Origin: Septoria linicola
Taxonomy: Eukaryota; Ascomycota; Dothideomycetes; Mycosphaerellales; Mycosphaerellaceae
Assembly: GCA_024114885.1 (NCBI GenBank)
Contig: CP099419.1
Span: forward strand, 1,922,001-1,986,000
Direction: 5' to 3'
DNA length: 64,000 nt
The notes under the pieces are model-generated. The model saw only the letters and a program-made list of their open reading frames with translations, had not been told where the DNA came from and ran no database searches. The stretch's first letter is position 1. Every line of letters begins with the position of its first letter. The translations under genes and the position numbers were made by a program. Positions 41,328 to 53,805 of this stretch are shown piece by piece.

Positions 41328-44300
41328 ATGCCCGGCATCCTCGCACAGTCGCAGTCGCCTGCAAAGGTGCCGAGCAAGCGAGTGTTGCAGGACAGCACCG
41401 CCTCCCGCCGCAACCAGCAGGCCTCGCCCAACAAGAAACGCAAGCTCGAAGACGCGAAGCCACAGTTCAAGCGACCAGCTCCTAGAGGCCAGAATGGCGT
41501 CAGGTCTAGTCCACCCAAGAGTCAATTCGAAGAGGAGGTGCTCGAGAAGCTGACCCAAGACATCGACGCCCTCAAGCACAACAATGCCGAGAAGGACCAG
41601 CAATGGTCACGTCCGAGTCTGGACAGCTTCGACGAGAAGACCGACACTCTCACTTTCCAGAGCATCGATAACGAGGAAGGCACTCTGCATGGCGGAAAGA
41701 CCACGGTCAAGCTGTTTGGCGTTACAGAAACGGGCCACTCCGTCCTGCTACATGTCACGGACTTTCTCCACTATCTCTATGTTGCCGCACCCATAGCTTT
41801 CACCAAGAACGACTGCGAGCCTTACAAGGTGTTCCTGGAGTCGACCTTGGCACAGCATTCGGCCGCCATTCATTCGGTGCAGATGGTGCTGAGAGAGAAT
41901 TTGTTCGGATTCCAAGGAAACACCAAAAGCCCATACCTAAAAATCACCGTCACAGATCCCAAGTACATTTCCAGATTACGGACTGCCATACAGGGAGGCA
42001 ATGCCAACTACAAAGGCCTTTGGAAAGCAGCAGAGGGTGGTATTCTGACCTTTGACAATATTCAATACGTGCTACGATTCATGATCGACACCTCACTGGC
42101 TGGCATGTCTTGGGTGAGTGTCAACTCCGGCAAATACCACATGATCCCTCAAAGGGACCGACAGTCTCAATGCCAGATTGAAGCGTACTGTCATTATAGG
42201 GACATCATTGCACATCCCATCGATGGAGAGTGGTCGAAAATGGCGCCGCTGCGAGTTCTGAGCTTCGATATCGAGTGTGCTGGTCGCAAAGGAGTCTTTC
42301 CCGAAGCGAACATTGATCCAGTCATCCAGATTGCCAATGTTGTCACGAGGTACGGTGAGGAGAAGCCGTTCGTTCGGAACGTGTTCTGCATGGATACTGT
42401 CAGCAGTATCGTTAACACTCAGCTTTTCGAATTTGACAAGGAAGAGAAGATGCTCATGGCCTGGCGTGATTTCCTGGAGGAGGTCGACCCGGATGTCATC
42501 ATTGGATACAACATTGCCAATTTCGACTTTCCATATCTCCTCGACCGCGCAGCACATCTGAAAGTGGCGCGCTTTCCATTCTGGTCACGACTGAAGAATG
42601 TCAAATCAGTCGCAAAAGAGACGAACTTTGCCAGCAAGCAGATGGGCAACAGAGATTCAAAGGCCACAAATACGAATGGCAGACTGCAGCTTGATCTTCT
42701 TCAGCTCATTCAGCGAGACTATCAACTTCGAAGCTACACTCTCAATTCAGTGTCCGCGCACTTTTTGAAAGAGCAAAAGGAAGATGTGCACCACACGATG
42801 ATCACCGAACTCTACAACGGAACACCGGAATCTCGACGAAGACTGGCAGTATACTGTCTCAAGGATGCCTACTTGCCACAGCGGCTTATGGATAAGCTAA
42901 TGTGTCTGGTGAATTACACTGAAATGGCAAGAGTCACGGGCGTACCCTTCAACTTTCTGCTTTCCAAAGGACAGCAAGTCAAGTTCATCAGTCAGCTGTT
43001 CCGAAAGGCCTTGGAACAGCAACTCGTAGTGCCTGACCTGAAGTCTGAGGGCTCTGATGAACAGTATGAAGGCGCTACTGTTATCGAGCCGACCAGAGGT
43101 TACTATGATGTACCTGTCGCTACGCTCGATTTCGCGTCGCTGTATCCGAGTATCATGCAGGCTCACAATCTGTGCTATACGACGCTTCTGAATAAGAACG
43201 CCATTGACAAGCTCAACCTCAAGAAAGACGCGGACTACATCGTCACACCGAATGGAGATTTGTTCTGCACGGCAAAGGTGCGGAAAGGTCTTCTATCGCA
43301 GATTCTCGAGGAACTTCTTGGCGCCAGGAAACGAGCCAAAAAGGAACTGGCAGTCGAGACGGATCCGTTCAAGAAGGCTGTGCTGAACGGTCGTCAATTG
43401 GCGTTGAAGATCAGTGCTAACTCCGTCTACGGTCTGACCGGAGCTACCGTGGGCAAATTGCCCTGCTTGGCCATTGCCAGTAGCACCACTTCGTACGGAC
43501 GCCAAATGATTGAGAAGACCAAGGAGGAAGTAGAAGCCAGATACACCATCGCGAATGGCTATAGCCACGATGCCCAAGTTATTTACGGAGATACAGATTC
43601 CGTCATGGTGAAGTTCGGCCCCAATGATCTGGCCAAAGCCATGGAGTTGGGAAATGATGCCGCAGAATATGTTTCTAGCAAATTCATCAAGCCCATCAAG
43701 CTTGAATTCGAGAAAGTATACTACCCGTATCTTCTCATCAATAAGAAGCGCTACGCCGGCTTATATTGGACAAAGCCAGAAAAGTGGGACAAGATGGACA
43801 CAAAAGGTATCGAAACGGTTCGCCGAGACAATTGCCGGTTGGTTCAAAACCTCATTGAGACGAGCTTGAAGATGTTGTTGATCGATCAGGATGTGCAAGG
43901 TGCCCAGGAGTAAGTTCTTCCCACCCACCACTTCTTACACGTCTCTTCGCAAGGTTGTATCCCGACCATTGCCGATGCATCGCATGGTCTGAGCAGTTAC
44001 TAAAATTACATCCTAGTTATGTCAAGGACACCATATCAGAGCTTCTCCAGGGTCGCATCGACCTGTCAAACCTTGTCATCACGAAAGCTCTTACCAAGAC
44101 GGATTACGCTTCTAAACAAGCACATACCGAACTTGCAGAGCGGATGCGCAAGCGCGATGCTGGTTCCGCCCCAGCGCTCGGGGATCGTGTGGCGTATGTC
44201 ATGGTAAAGGGTGCGGCTGGATCCAAAGGCTACGAGAAATCAGAGGATCCGATCTTCGTGCTCGAGAACAATTTGCCGATCGATACCAAGTACTATCTGG

Positions 44301-44755
44301 ACAACCAGCTTGCAAAGCCTCTTGGTCGTATCTTCGAACCTATTTTGGGAGAGAAGAAAGCCGGCTCCCTGCTTACTGGCGAGCATACTCGGTCTGTTAC
44401 CGTCTCGGCGCCTACTATGGGTGGGCTCATGAAGTTCGCAAAGAAGACCGAAACGTGCTTAGGCTGCAAAAAGCCTCTCACTTCGAAGGAAGAGAGTGGC
44501 GGTGCAGTTGGATCCGAGTGCAGACCCCGGTTCGGAGAACTCTACCAACGGAGTCTGTCCAAAACTGCAGAGCTCGAAGTCCGCTTCGCAAGGCTGTGGA
44601 CACAGTGTCAGAGATGTCAAGGAAGTATGCATAATGAGGTGATATGCTCGAGCAGAGATTGCCCAATTTTCTACATGCGGATGAAAGCGAAGAAAGACGT
44701 GGAGGATGCTGGCAAGGAAATTGAGAGGTTTGATCGTGATGCTACGCTTTGGTGA
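41328..44755 (+). CDS. POL3: DNA polymerase delta catalytic subunit
   Basis: Two exons, 41328-43909 and 44017-44755 (107-nt intron, GA/T codon split), encode 1106 residues, the usual family size. The N-terminus carries a KKRK nuclear signal near residue 37. Exonuclease motifs: Exo I SFDIECAGRKGVFPEA near 312, Exo II GYNIANFDFPYLLDRA near 395, Exo III YCLKDAYLPQRL. Polymerase motifs: region II LDFASLYPSIMQAHNLCY near 605, region III LKISANSVYGLTGA, region I IYGDTDSVMVKFG near 755. At the end, two zinc-binding modules follow the thumb: CysA (CLGCKKP) and CysB (CQRCQG, with CSSRDCP), the latter the [4Fe-4S] site that binds the small subunits. It is the lagging-strand replicative polymerase with proofreading. 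All catalytic Asp residues are present. Confidence 0.97.
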
Positions 44756-47700
44756 TGAGAAAGAGTAAAGAGATGATGTTGTAGGAGAGAGGAAGCCTGC
44801 CAAGGGACGCTCGCGCTTGACATTGGGACAGAAATCAGGCATAGAGCTTGTGATATGAAGGGACGCGACCACGAGAGAGGCGTGGCAATGAAGCTTTGAC
44901 GCCATATGAGAGCTCTGGGAGGCTGTGCGCACGATGACGAGGTTACCAGAGTGGTGGCGAGGCTGAGTCGACCAAGCGAGTATCTAGGGAACATAATGCA
45001 ATGCATATGGCAAGCATATCCCGCATTGTTGCTTTTGTCCTCACGCCGCACGGTGCACACGTTTACTGCGGCGATCGTCTGAGAGTCTTCTCCCATCTTC
45101 GACCAACTATCGATCTGAGAGTGCTTCAGCGAGCGGTCGTTCCTAGTATTGCTGCAACATGTAGCAAAAGCGTCTGATGTCCTGGAAGCGTGTCAAGATG
45201 AAGCCTGTTTCAGCCGCTTCTCACCATCGGACACTGCAGCACATGTCAAGGCAAGACGATGGTGACGTTCCCAGCTTTTGCCAAGTCAAAAAAAGCATGG
45301 TTTGATCAAAGGGTTCGAAAGCAGTTTCACTTCCGTCTGTGCCATCTCCCCGGTATCTCTACAGCGTTTCTGCTCGGTACGCTGAGTTCACTGACACAAC
45401 TCTGTAAAAGTAGTGCTGTGCTGGTGGGACAGACCATACGCAATCGTAGAAAGTATGAATGTTGGATCACAGGATGCAAGCAAGGAGTTTCAGCCGCAGC
45501 AGTGCGGCGTTTGTTGTTGTTGCACGTTCCGTACATCTGTAGAGGTCCCCGTTGAGAGGAGTGTCAGCCACATCGTGAATTTCTTGCTGTGGGATGGTCG
45601 TCTTTCTGTATACTCCAAGAGCAAGATCGATGTTGGTGGATGTGAAACATTGGCGGCGATCGGGACTTACTCGAAAGGATTTCTTATGGATGTTCTTGCT
45701 CTGCGTTGGACGTGGCAGTGGTGCGCTCGGAGGCGGACACAGTAGTCCTGTGGCACCGTATGGAGACGATGGTTGAGCCGCGGTCGACGTTGCTTCATGC
45801 ATATGCTGGTGCAAATCGAACTCACAGTCTTGACACTCGCCCACGATGCTGCAGGTGATGAACCTTACGCCGCGTCTCGACTTTACCAGGCCGACAGGAT
45901 GATGGCGATGCTGTTGACGCTGTCCTAGCTGTTGTTCTCATCGTTGACAGGTGCCGACTTCGCTTTCTGGTGCTATAATTCATCGAGCTGTCGATGACAT
46001 TTCCGGAAGCAGCAACACGAGATCCGGTATGAGTGTGGTCTGTCCTCTCGACTGCTCGATATTGCTCAGCCTTGTACTGCATAACGATGTGTGACGGATG
46101 CGGCGACTACACAGTTAGACTGATCAATGGCGCTTGGTCTTGGAAAGGAGTACGGGAGAAGTACCGCATATCCTGGCCCAGACTTACTCAGGCTGAAAAG
46201 GCGCCAGTGCGCGTGCACGGCTGGGACGGTCAGCTGGGTGAAGCGCAGCAGCTAACCCATGTCTCACGTCGCCATATATAACTTCTCTTATACACGTGTG
46301 CCGACCCGCGGTGATGTCAGTTGTGACAAGCAGTCTCGGTACCTAACACATTGGCTGCTACGAGATTTTGTTGCTACTTCAAAAGACTCGATGTGAGCTG
46401 TGAGAGGTCCTGTCTAAGTGGCATGCTCTCGGTGTGGTAAGCTTCTGCAGGTACAGAAGGCAAAGTTGCTAGCGCTAGTTAGGGTTGTTCTAAGTTCTCC
46501 CTATTCGATGTGTGGCGCCTCAGACCTCCGATCATCAGCGATTGGCCTGCGACACAACGCCGCCGAACATCCTGGTTGTCAGTCCCGCACAAGTCCTTCG
46601 CTCTGACAGGATGTGGTAGGCAGTTGAGAAGGAGAATTGCGGCTGACCTCCTGAGACGAGCATATCGAGAGCCGTCATCGTCATGCGCCGACGGCACTCG
46701 CACGCGTCTGAGCGTGAAGGGAAGTCTGGATGGAAACCAACGATTTCCTCGAAAAGCGGGCTTCGATGCTTACGCGACTCGAGGCAGATTCCTTTGCAGC
46801 GGCAGATCTCTGACTTCCTGTCGTCGCATCAGCCCATGTGGCTGAACCACGCCAGCACCTTCCGCTCAACTCATCGTTGCCATCGGTCATCGTTGCCGGG
46901 CATGGTGCTGGTGGTGTGCAGCATTGGCCGACCCAGTATGTAGCAGCCTGCTCATCCTGATAGGCTAGCCGTGTGTTGGCATTCACCGCCGTGATCCGGC
47001 TTGCTGCTGTACAATGCGGGTCTTACAGATCCTAGGCGAACACGCTATAATACCACCCGATTTACCATGGCTAGGGACAGGCAAAATGCCAGAAGGGACC
47101 CCCAGAGAAGCGCCGTAGCTCGCGACCTGTCTTGTGAGACAAGCGCCGTCAAAGGCCACCCGTCAACGGTGACCTTGCGGCCTGCCTCAGCAAGCCAAGA
47201 CGCTTTTTGTCCACTTAGAACTACGCTTCATCATGTGAGTTTTTTTGGCAAGCACAGAGACCGACGGGGATAGATAGCAGTGCGCTGGCTGTTGCGGCAC
47301 GTCTGCAAAGCTAGAAACGCGCAATCGGGAAGCTGTAAGATTCGGAGGGTTCCTGCAGCAGTGCCTCGTCCAGTGTCCCGTACCTAGCATGCAGCTTCTG
47401 CAGTAGCGCGACCTTGACAAGCAGAGGGGTGCCATAACACAGCGCGTCTGCTCGGCCAATGCGACAGCAGGCACAACGACCGCTTCACCTGGCGGGCGTA
47501 CATCCTCTGCACGCAAGTCGATGGTGTACGGTACTACCGACAGCGTACAGACTACAGACGGGGTGCTTGATGCGGTCAGAACACACGACTGGCCAGTCGA
47601 CCAAGAGGATCGACGCGCAGCGCCAGGAACAGGCCGTCAGCCCGCTCCCAGGCTTCGCGTTGTTGGCGCGTGCACCAAAAAAGAGACTCTCCCAAAACCA

Positions 47701-48339
47701 GCCAGCTAGCGCGATCAAGGGGTTCGACCTCATGGGTCTATGCTTTCGACAGGCCCTCCTCTTTCGCTCGGCTGCCCGTCGTCTCATCGCCCTCTACGTG
47801 CTCCGCCCGCAGTCATCTAATTTCATCATCAGACCTCCACACAGCGTTGACTGCTCTCGTCTCGTTATCGCCGCTTGTTCATCATTGTTGCCCGCATCAT
47901 CTTTGAGCCTAGCATCATCACTCTTTCTGATGCTTTGTCTCGCTACCTTCTTTTGACCACTTCTTTCACTGCCTGTCCGGTAGCCGTCACTCCTTCCGGC
48001 GCCGAGTCGTTCTTTGGGCTATCAAACCACCTGCTTTCATTCTTCACGGTTGCACCAGCGAAATCCGGATAATCGTCCTTAGCGACACCTACGAGCGAAC
48101 GACCGATATACCGACACGAATCGAGCCAGTGGCATCTCTTTCAGCTTCCGCCTGGACGTCGGATTTCCCCCCTGTGCGCGTGTCTCTGTACACCGCACAG
48201 CTTTCATCCCTTCAGCTAGTCCTGGACCACGATTTTGATATTGATTCCCAACATATCACCTCCAAGGCTGTGCCACGAATAGACGATCTCTCATACATAA
48301 CTGCATCATACCCACGGAAAGCGCATTCGCGTTGCAAAC
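44756..48339. promoter_or_regulatory. 3.6-kb gene-poor region upstream of the homeobox gene
   Basis: No frame here has family resemblance, and the stop-free runs on both strands are short and overlap each other. The nearer part, about 47700-48339, is rich in C and T runs (for example CTCGTCTCGTTATCGCC) and from 47957 to 48339 has no ATG at all, which fits a long 5' leader. The remaining ~2.9 kb may be regulatory DNA for the developmental regulator downstream, or simply a spacer; I see no repeats, transposon ends or RNA gene in it. Confidence 0.45.
47930..47956 (+). promoter_or_regulatory. Candidate upstream ORF in the homeobox leader
   Basis: An eight-codon ATG-to-TGA frame (ATGCTTTGTCTCGC then TACCTTCTTTTGA) is the last ATG before the 384-nt ATG-free stretch leading to the homeobox start. 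If transcription begins upstream of 47930 it would be a uORF able to lower translation. No transcript evidence. Confidence 0.25.
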
Positions 48340-50554
48340 ATGGCCGACGTGATGGCTCCACCACAGCCTGCACACCAGGCTCAAACACCACAAGATTCGA
48401 AATCGAGCATGGCTTCCTCCACGTCACCGGAGAGCATTCAACGTAGCAACTCCATTAACAGCAGTAACGCGTCTCGCCGCCCGCCGCGAAAGAGCACGCT
48501 CACCCAACAACAAAAGAACCAAAAGCGCCAGCGAGCCACTCAGGACCAGCTGATGACGCTCGAGGTGGAGTTCAACAAGAACCCTACTCCTACCGCTATG
48601 GTGCGAGAGCGTATAGCGTCGGAAATCAACATGACTGAGCGTTCTGTCCAAATCTGGTTCCAAAACAGGTAGGCGGTTTCACACCCGTAGTCGTGCCGAG
48701 GAGGAGACACTGACCACTAGCAGACGCGCGAAGATCAAGAACATCGCCAAGCGAAGCATTGAAAGCGGCGAGGACTGCGATAGCATCCCGGAGTCTATGC
48801 GTCAGTATCTTGCTATGCAGGCGTATGGCTCGGGCAAAGGCCTTCCCGCAACCATGCTTGGCCGCGGACCTGGATTCGGGCAATTTGGTAATGGTGGACT
48901 GATGCTCAACCACGATACATCCTCGGGCAAGGTGGTGATACAGCACTTCCACTGCCGCTCGCTGTCGATCGGCACATGGCGCAGAGTAGGCCAGAGCACT
49001 ATGGACTTGGTCATCTTCTACTCGCCTGACAAAGCCTGCGTAACGTATTACATCAACAACGATTCAGCCGGGTACAAGATTGAGTACCCATTTGCGTGGA
49101 TCAAGAACATCACGCTGGAACAAGGAGATGTCTTGGCGCCTGCAGAGGGCGCGTCTCAGAGGTCTGGCGGACTCATAATCGAGCTGACCCGACCACCGAA
49201 ATTTTACATGGATAGCTCTGGAAGTGGTGGATTCTATGAATGTGGCGACTTCACGGAGGACCAACAGGCTAGCCAGGTCATGGTGCATCAGCTCGGAGGG
49301 CCTTCCAAAGTGCTCAGTGGCCAACTCGCGAAACTCGTGTCGCTGGAGGCTTATCAGAACCGACACAATGTGTTTGACCCTAATGCTTTCGCAGTGTCAG
49401 CACCTGTGTCACCAATGGGTCGGCCGGCCAGCCAGCCGAACCACCTGATGCATCCACACAGCGGGATGCACTTGTTTCCACCGCAGGATCCTCACGCTGG
49501 CTTGATGGGCCCACCAGGTCCGCGAGGCCATAAGCGCCAACGCAGTCGGTCTGTGCCGGCCGCAATTGACTTCAATATGTTCCGGAACGGGCAGATGCCA
49601 ATGCCTTCCTTCTTGATCCAAGAAGAGAACCAGCCGGCACAAGTCCCTATGCAAGATCCAAGTATCTTCGCGCCTGTACCTCAGCATCAGATCCCGCAAG
49701 GCTTCGTAAATGGTGCAGGTCCGCAACACCTGAGCATTGATACATCTCAGAGCTACAACGCCATGGGAATGCATTTCAATGGATCGCTCTCGGCCACGAC
49801 TGCTAACTCGCCCAGCGAATACGGCACTCCTGGATTCTTCACGCAAGCACCACCTGCGGAAGGTCTGCATCCTACACATTTCAACCCACACATGAACAAC
49901 GGATTCCTGACAGTCGAGCATGGCCACATGCTTGGCACAAGTACCACTCCACTGTCGATGACGAGTCATGGCGATCCGGTCATCGCCGACCACTCTCCGC
50001 CTTTGAATGGCATGGGTAGAAGCCAGAGTGCCGACTTGTTTGGAACTCCGAACGAGGCCGCTCAACTTGGTAGCGATGACCTGTACTTATCAGAGTCTTT
50101 CAACAAGCAGATCGCGTTACCTTTCCGCAGCCCAATGACGGAAGAGCCATTCCACTCGCCAATGCCAGATGGCATGTTCAACTTCCAGTCGCCGTCTGCG
50201 AGTGGACAGGACACCAACATGAACATGAACGGACAACAGCAACTGAACTACCAGAGTCCACCACAGCAAGACGGTTCAAACTACCAGTCGCCGTCAGCAC
50301 AGCACCAGGACAGCGGCGTGTCCTTCTCCACGCCCTCGCACGTATCTCAAGACCAAGCAGCGTTGTTCAACACTCCAAACGACAACGGCATGCTCTACAA
50401 CGACTCGAAAATGTACACGAGCCCTGGACATATGCCACAAATGCACGAAGAGCAGCAGATGTTCCAACACCAAAGCCCCGGCAATGGTTTCGACATGCAG
50501 AATCAGCAAATGTTCAGCTTTGTGGATCCGCACAATCTGGGGCGGCAGCAATGA
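48340..50554 (+). CDS. Homeodomain transcription factor, HTF1/kal-1-like
   Basis: Two exons, 48340-48668 and 48724-50554, give 719 residues. The 55-nt intron falls inside the third helix of the homeodomain, splitting an Arg codon of WFQNRRAK; splicing restores it exactly. The homeodomain spans about residues 60-118, with RATQDQLMTLEVEFNKNP (helix 1), helix 2, and SVQIWFQNRRAKIKNIAKR. A second conserved block follows (IPESMRQYLAMQAYGSGKG; then VVIQHFHCRSLSIGTWRR and VIFYSPDKACVTYYINND), a fungal extension seen in this homeobox subfamily. The C-terminal half is Gln/Pro/Met-rich and probably disordered, with repeated NYQSP units. Homologues such as Fusarium Htf1 and Neurospora kal-1 control conidiophore and phialide development. 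The orthology is from memory of the homeodomain-linked block and needs checking. Confidence 0.85.
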
Positions 50555-51542
50555 AAATTGCTGTAGACTGGCTTCGAACAACTGATATTGGAACGATTAC
50601 GACTTGCGCCTTGATAGGCCGATACACACGGCCGCAACTCACTGACTGGCGTTCGAGATTCTAATTCATAATATACCCTGACACTTCATGTGGATGCTTT
50701 GGTTCAGCTTTGGGGTGCGTCGATTGTGGCAAACAAGGAGACCAAAAAAACCTGGCGCGGATTTTATGAAATCTCTAATTTTTAGTATGGCGTTCACATG
50801 GATGCCGCTGTGCGAGCGAGTGCAGACCGCAAAGGTCTGCCTCTTACGAGGAAGCACTCGGAATGGAAATTTTTCTTTTTACTGTCTTTGGGGATACCAG
50901 GATGTGTGGACGGCTGCCCACTAGAGGATACCCACCGGAAGAGCGAGATGGAGAAAGGAAGTGGCGAGGAAGGAGTAACACACAATCGATGAGCTTTTGC
51001 TTTTGACAAGTACGATATTGCACTGGATCGGTAGTTGGGAGATCATTGATTACTGCTTCGTAGTCTCATAGCCAGTTTGTGCATATTTTGACCTCTCGCC
51101 CGGAGCGACGATGGATCGAAAGCACTGAGCTTCAATGTATGAAAGCGTGAACTTACTCTGTTACACCCGCATGTCACACGCAGATCACATTGACGGTGAT
51201 GTTACAGACTGGCTACCAAATCGTGAACCATGGCGCTCTGGTCTATTTCTTGACATGCACGAGGATCAGAGAGGCTGAGCCTCATTTGGAGGGAAGGGTA
51301 CCGTGGTATTACAAAACAGCTTATCCGAACCTGTTTCGAAAAGTTGACTATCCACATCGGGCCACTGTAACCTCCTTTTGAGCTTCGCACGTCTGCTGCC
51401 GAGTGCTAACAGCAGTGCGCTTGATGAAATAGTAGCTGTTGTGTGTTGCCCGAGTGCCGCGGCGTTGCTAGCAAAGGCAAGCGCAGTTCAGATCATGCGC
51501 AGGACATGAGCCGCGCAAGTTCCAGCAAACGAAGTTGCAGTC
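50555..51542. other. Convergent 3' flanks of the homeobox and AACS genes
   Basis: About 1 kb. Contains an A-rich run (CCAAAAAAACC near 50741) and short featureless frames. No gene seen. Confidence 0.35.
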
Positions 51543-53591
51543 CTAGTGAGTCTCTGTCCACTGTTTGTAGAACTCCAAGCTCTCTGGGTTCGCCACGCTC
51601 GTGCTGGTCTTGATGTTTAACCCACAAAGGATCTGCTTGACCGACTTCTCGATCTTCTTGCCGTTGGTGGTTACAGGTATGTCAGGACACTCATCCACAA
51701 CACCAGGGACATGTCTAGCAGAAAGTTCCTTTCGAATGGTTGTTCTTATGCTTTCGACAAGCTGCGCGTCCAGAGTGCCAATCTCTTTCAGCTTTAGGAA
51801 CAGCACTACAGTCTCATCATCGTCCGTTTCTCGCCTTCTGCCAATAGCCAGAGCATCATCGACTTGATCCGGGAAGTGCTTCAACAGAACGTTGTACAGT
51901 TCGGCCGACCCAAATCGTACTCCGCTCGGCTTGAGAACGCCGTCTGAACGACCAAGCATGATGAGTCCTCCCGTTTCAGGATTGAATCGGATGAAATCGC
52001 CGTGATGCCACACTCCCTCAAATTCTTCAAAGTAGCTTGCACGGTACTTTTTCTCGCCCTCTTCGCCTTGCCAGAACATAACAGGCTGACAGGGGAAAGG
52101 TTTCGCGCATACGAGATCGCCAGGTTCGCCAGATGAGGACACGTCTTTGCCACTGTAGTTCCATGCCTGCACAGCCATTCCCAGACCGAGGACTTGAATC
52201 TCACCAGTATAGACTGGATGAAGAGGACAAGGAGCACCGAAGAGACTTATGATGTCTGTTCCTCCTGTTATTGATCCAAGATTGACAGCGCCAAAGGCAC
52301 GGTAGACATATTTAAATGTGCTGGGCGCCAGAGGCGATCCTGTGGAGTAGATGGCCTTCAAGGTCCGCAGTGCTAAGCCAGCTTCTCGTGGGAGGACGTT
52401 GCGCTGCTCGAGTACTGAGAGATACTTCGCGCTCGTGCCAAATTGCGTGATGCCGACTTCATCGATAAGCTTGGGCATCGCGAGGTCATCTTTGACACTT
52501 TTGCCGTTTGTGTCGCGATACTGAAATGGGCTGCCGTCGTAGAGGACAAGTGTTGCGCCTGATGCGAGGCCAGACACTAGCCAATGCCACATCATCCAGG
52601 TACATGTCGTGAAGTAGAAGAGCTTGTCACCGGCTCTGATGTCGGACTGTAGGATGTGCTCTTTCTTGTGCTGAAGTAATGTGCCTATTGCCCCATGAAC
52701 TATACACTTTGGAGCGCCCGTGGTGCCACTGGAGTACAGGATGTAGACTGGTACATCGGGATCTAGCTGCTCAAAGTGAAGATTCTCTAGTCCTGATTCC
52801 TGTGTTGCGAACTCCTCATATGTCCATGTTTTGGCTTTTGCCTCGGGACTGAGACCTTCGATTTTGCCTCCCAGACTTTGCACAGTATCAAAGACTACTA
52901 CACCTTGCAGAGTCGGCAGTCCGTCCATGACCTCCTTGACTTTGGGCAATACAGGGTGCGTCTTTGCATTGTACATCACAGCATTATCAGTGAATAACAG
53001 GGTCGGCTCAATCTGGACCATGCGATCTAGGACAGCACTAACACCAGTGTCGGGACTTACAGCAGTCCAGATTGCACCCAGCGAGCTCGCTGCCAGGCTT
53101 GCAACCAGAGCATTTGTGTGATTCGCAACATACCCTCCAACTCGATCGCCAGTCTTCACCCCAAGAGCTCGCATGCCGCTCTGGCATTTCCGAACACGCT
53201 CTCGCAGCTCCTTCCAGGTCACGGTCTCGCGGGTCGTTTCTGTGGCTGCTATGACTGCTGGGCTGTTCTCATCTACGTCCGGCACAGGAAACAGTAAATT
53301 CTCCGCAAAATTGAGCTTTGCGCCAGGGAACCATGCTGGACGAGGAAACATGGTTGTGTCTGATGAGACCACGCTTTTATAAGGCGCAGAAGTGCGCACG
53401 CCAACATAGTTCCATATTTCTTCCCATGAAGCAGAGACATCGCTGATACTCCATTGGTAAAGTTCGTCGTAGGTCTTGAAGGACTTGTTGTACTTCTTGT
53501 TTACTTTTTGTAGGAAGTCATAGAGGTTAGTGGCCTCGGGTGATGGATGCTGCCAAAGTCGCTCAGTCTGAGGGGTGTTGGAAGTCGCCAT
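51543..53591 (-). CDS. Acetoacetyl-CoA synthetase
   Basis: Single-exon gene of 682 residues, right for the family (about 650-700). Adenylate-forming enzyme landmarks: N-terminal ERLWQHPSPEATNLYDFLQ, WFPGAKLNFAENLL near residue 92, the AMP-binding P-loop YILYSSGTTGAPKCIVHG near residue 290, WMMWHWLVSGLASGATLVLY, the GGTDIISLF motif, VWHHGDFIRFNPETGGL, and a C-terminal catalytic Lys in TTNGKKIEKSVKQIL. The WMMWHW and FGTSAKYLSVLE blocks separate AACS from acetyl-CoA synthetase. It makes acetoacetyl-CoA from acetoacetate, ATP and CoA in the cytosol, feeding sterol or fatty-acid synthesis or ketone/leucine catabolism. An upstream in-frame ATG at 53762 would add 57 residues unlike the family; the ATG at 53591 is preferred. 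Confidence 0.92.
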   Translation of the reverse strand: MATSNTPQTERLWQHPSPEATNLYDFLQKVNKKYNKSFKTYDELYQWSISDVSASWEEIWNYVGVRTSAPYKSVVSSDTTMFPRPAWFPGAKLNFAENLLFPVPDVDENSPAVIAATETTRETVTWKELRERVRKCQSGMRALGVKTGDRVGGYVANHTNALVASLAASSLGAIWTAVSPDTGVSAVLDRMVQIEPTLLFTDNAVMYNAKTHPVLPKVKEVMDGLPTLQGVVVFDTVQSLGGKIEGLSPEAKAKTWTYEEFATQESGLENLHFEQLDPDVPVYILYSSGTTGAPKCIVHGAIGTLLQHKKEHILQSDIRAGDKLFYFTTCTWMMWHWLVSGLASGATLVLYDGSPFQYRDTNGKSVKDDLAMPKLIDEVGITQFGTSAKYLSVLEQRNVLPREAGLALRTLKAIYSTGSPLAPSTFKYVYRAFGAVNLGSITGGTDIISLFGAPCPLHPVYTGEIQVLGLGMAVQAWNYSGKDVSSSGEPGDLVCAKPFPCQPVMFWQGEEGEKKYRASYFEEFEGVWHHGDFIRFNPETGGLIMLGRSDGVLKPSGVRFGSAELYNVLLKHFPDQVDDALAIGRRRETDDDETVVLFLKLKEIGTLDAQLVESIRTTIRKELSARHVPGVVDECPDIPVTTNGKKIEKSVKQILCGLNIKTSTSVANPESLEFYKQWTETH

Positions 53592-53805
53592 GTTGTCGCT
53601 GACCGTGAAGTGCTGCGACTGCAATGGCGGATGAACGAATGCTGGCCATGGTCGGAAGTAAACAATGACTTTGTCGAGGTCAGTGGGGTGGTTGAGCGGG
53701 GACATGTCGTTGGCACGGATCCGAGCAGCTGTCCCGTCTCGAGTCACCATCGAAGGCTCCATCAGTCCTGAATGTTAACACTTTGATACACAAGATCTCC
53801 TACCC

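Noticed and set aside
41310..41603. Antisense frames over POL3, and similar ones over the DUF8004-like and GH55 genes.
   Set aside because: Shadow frames of strongly coding sequence, with no independent support.
45467..45844. A 125-codon minus-strand frame in the gene desert.
   Set aside because: Starts with GTG rather than ATG, with no protein-like order or family resemblance.
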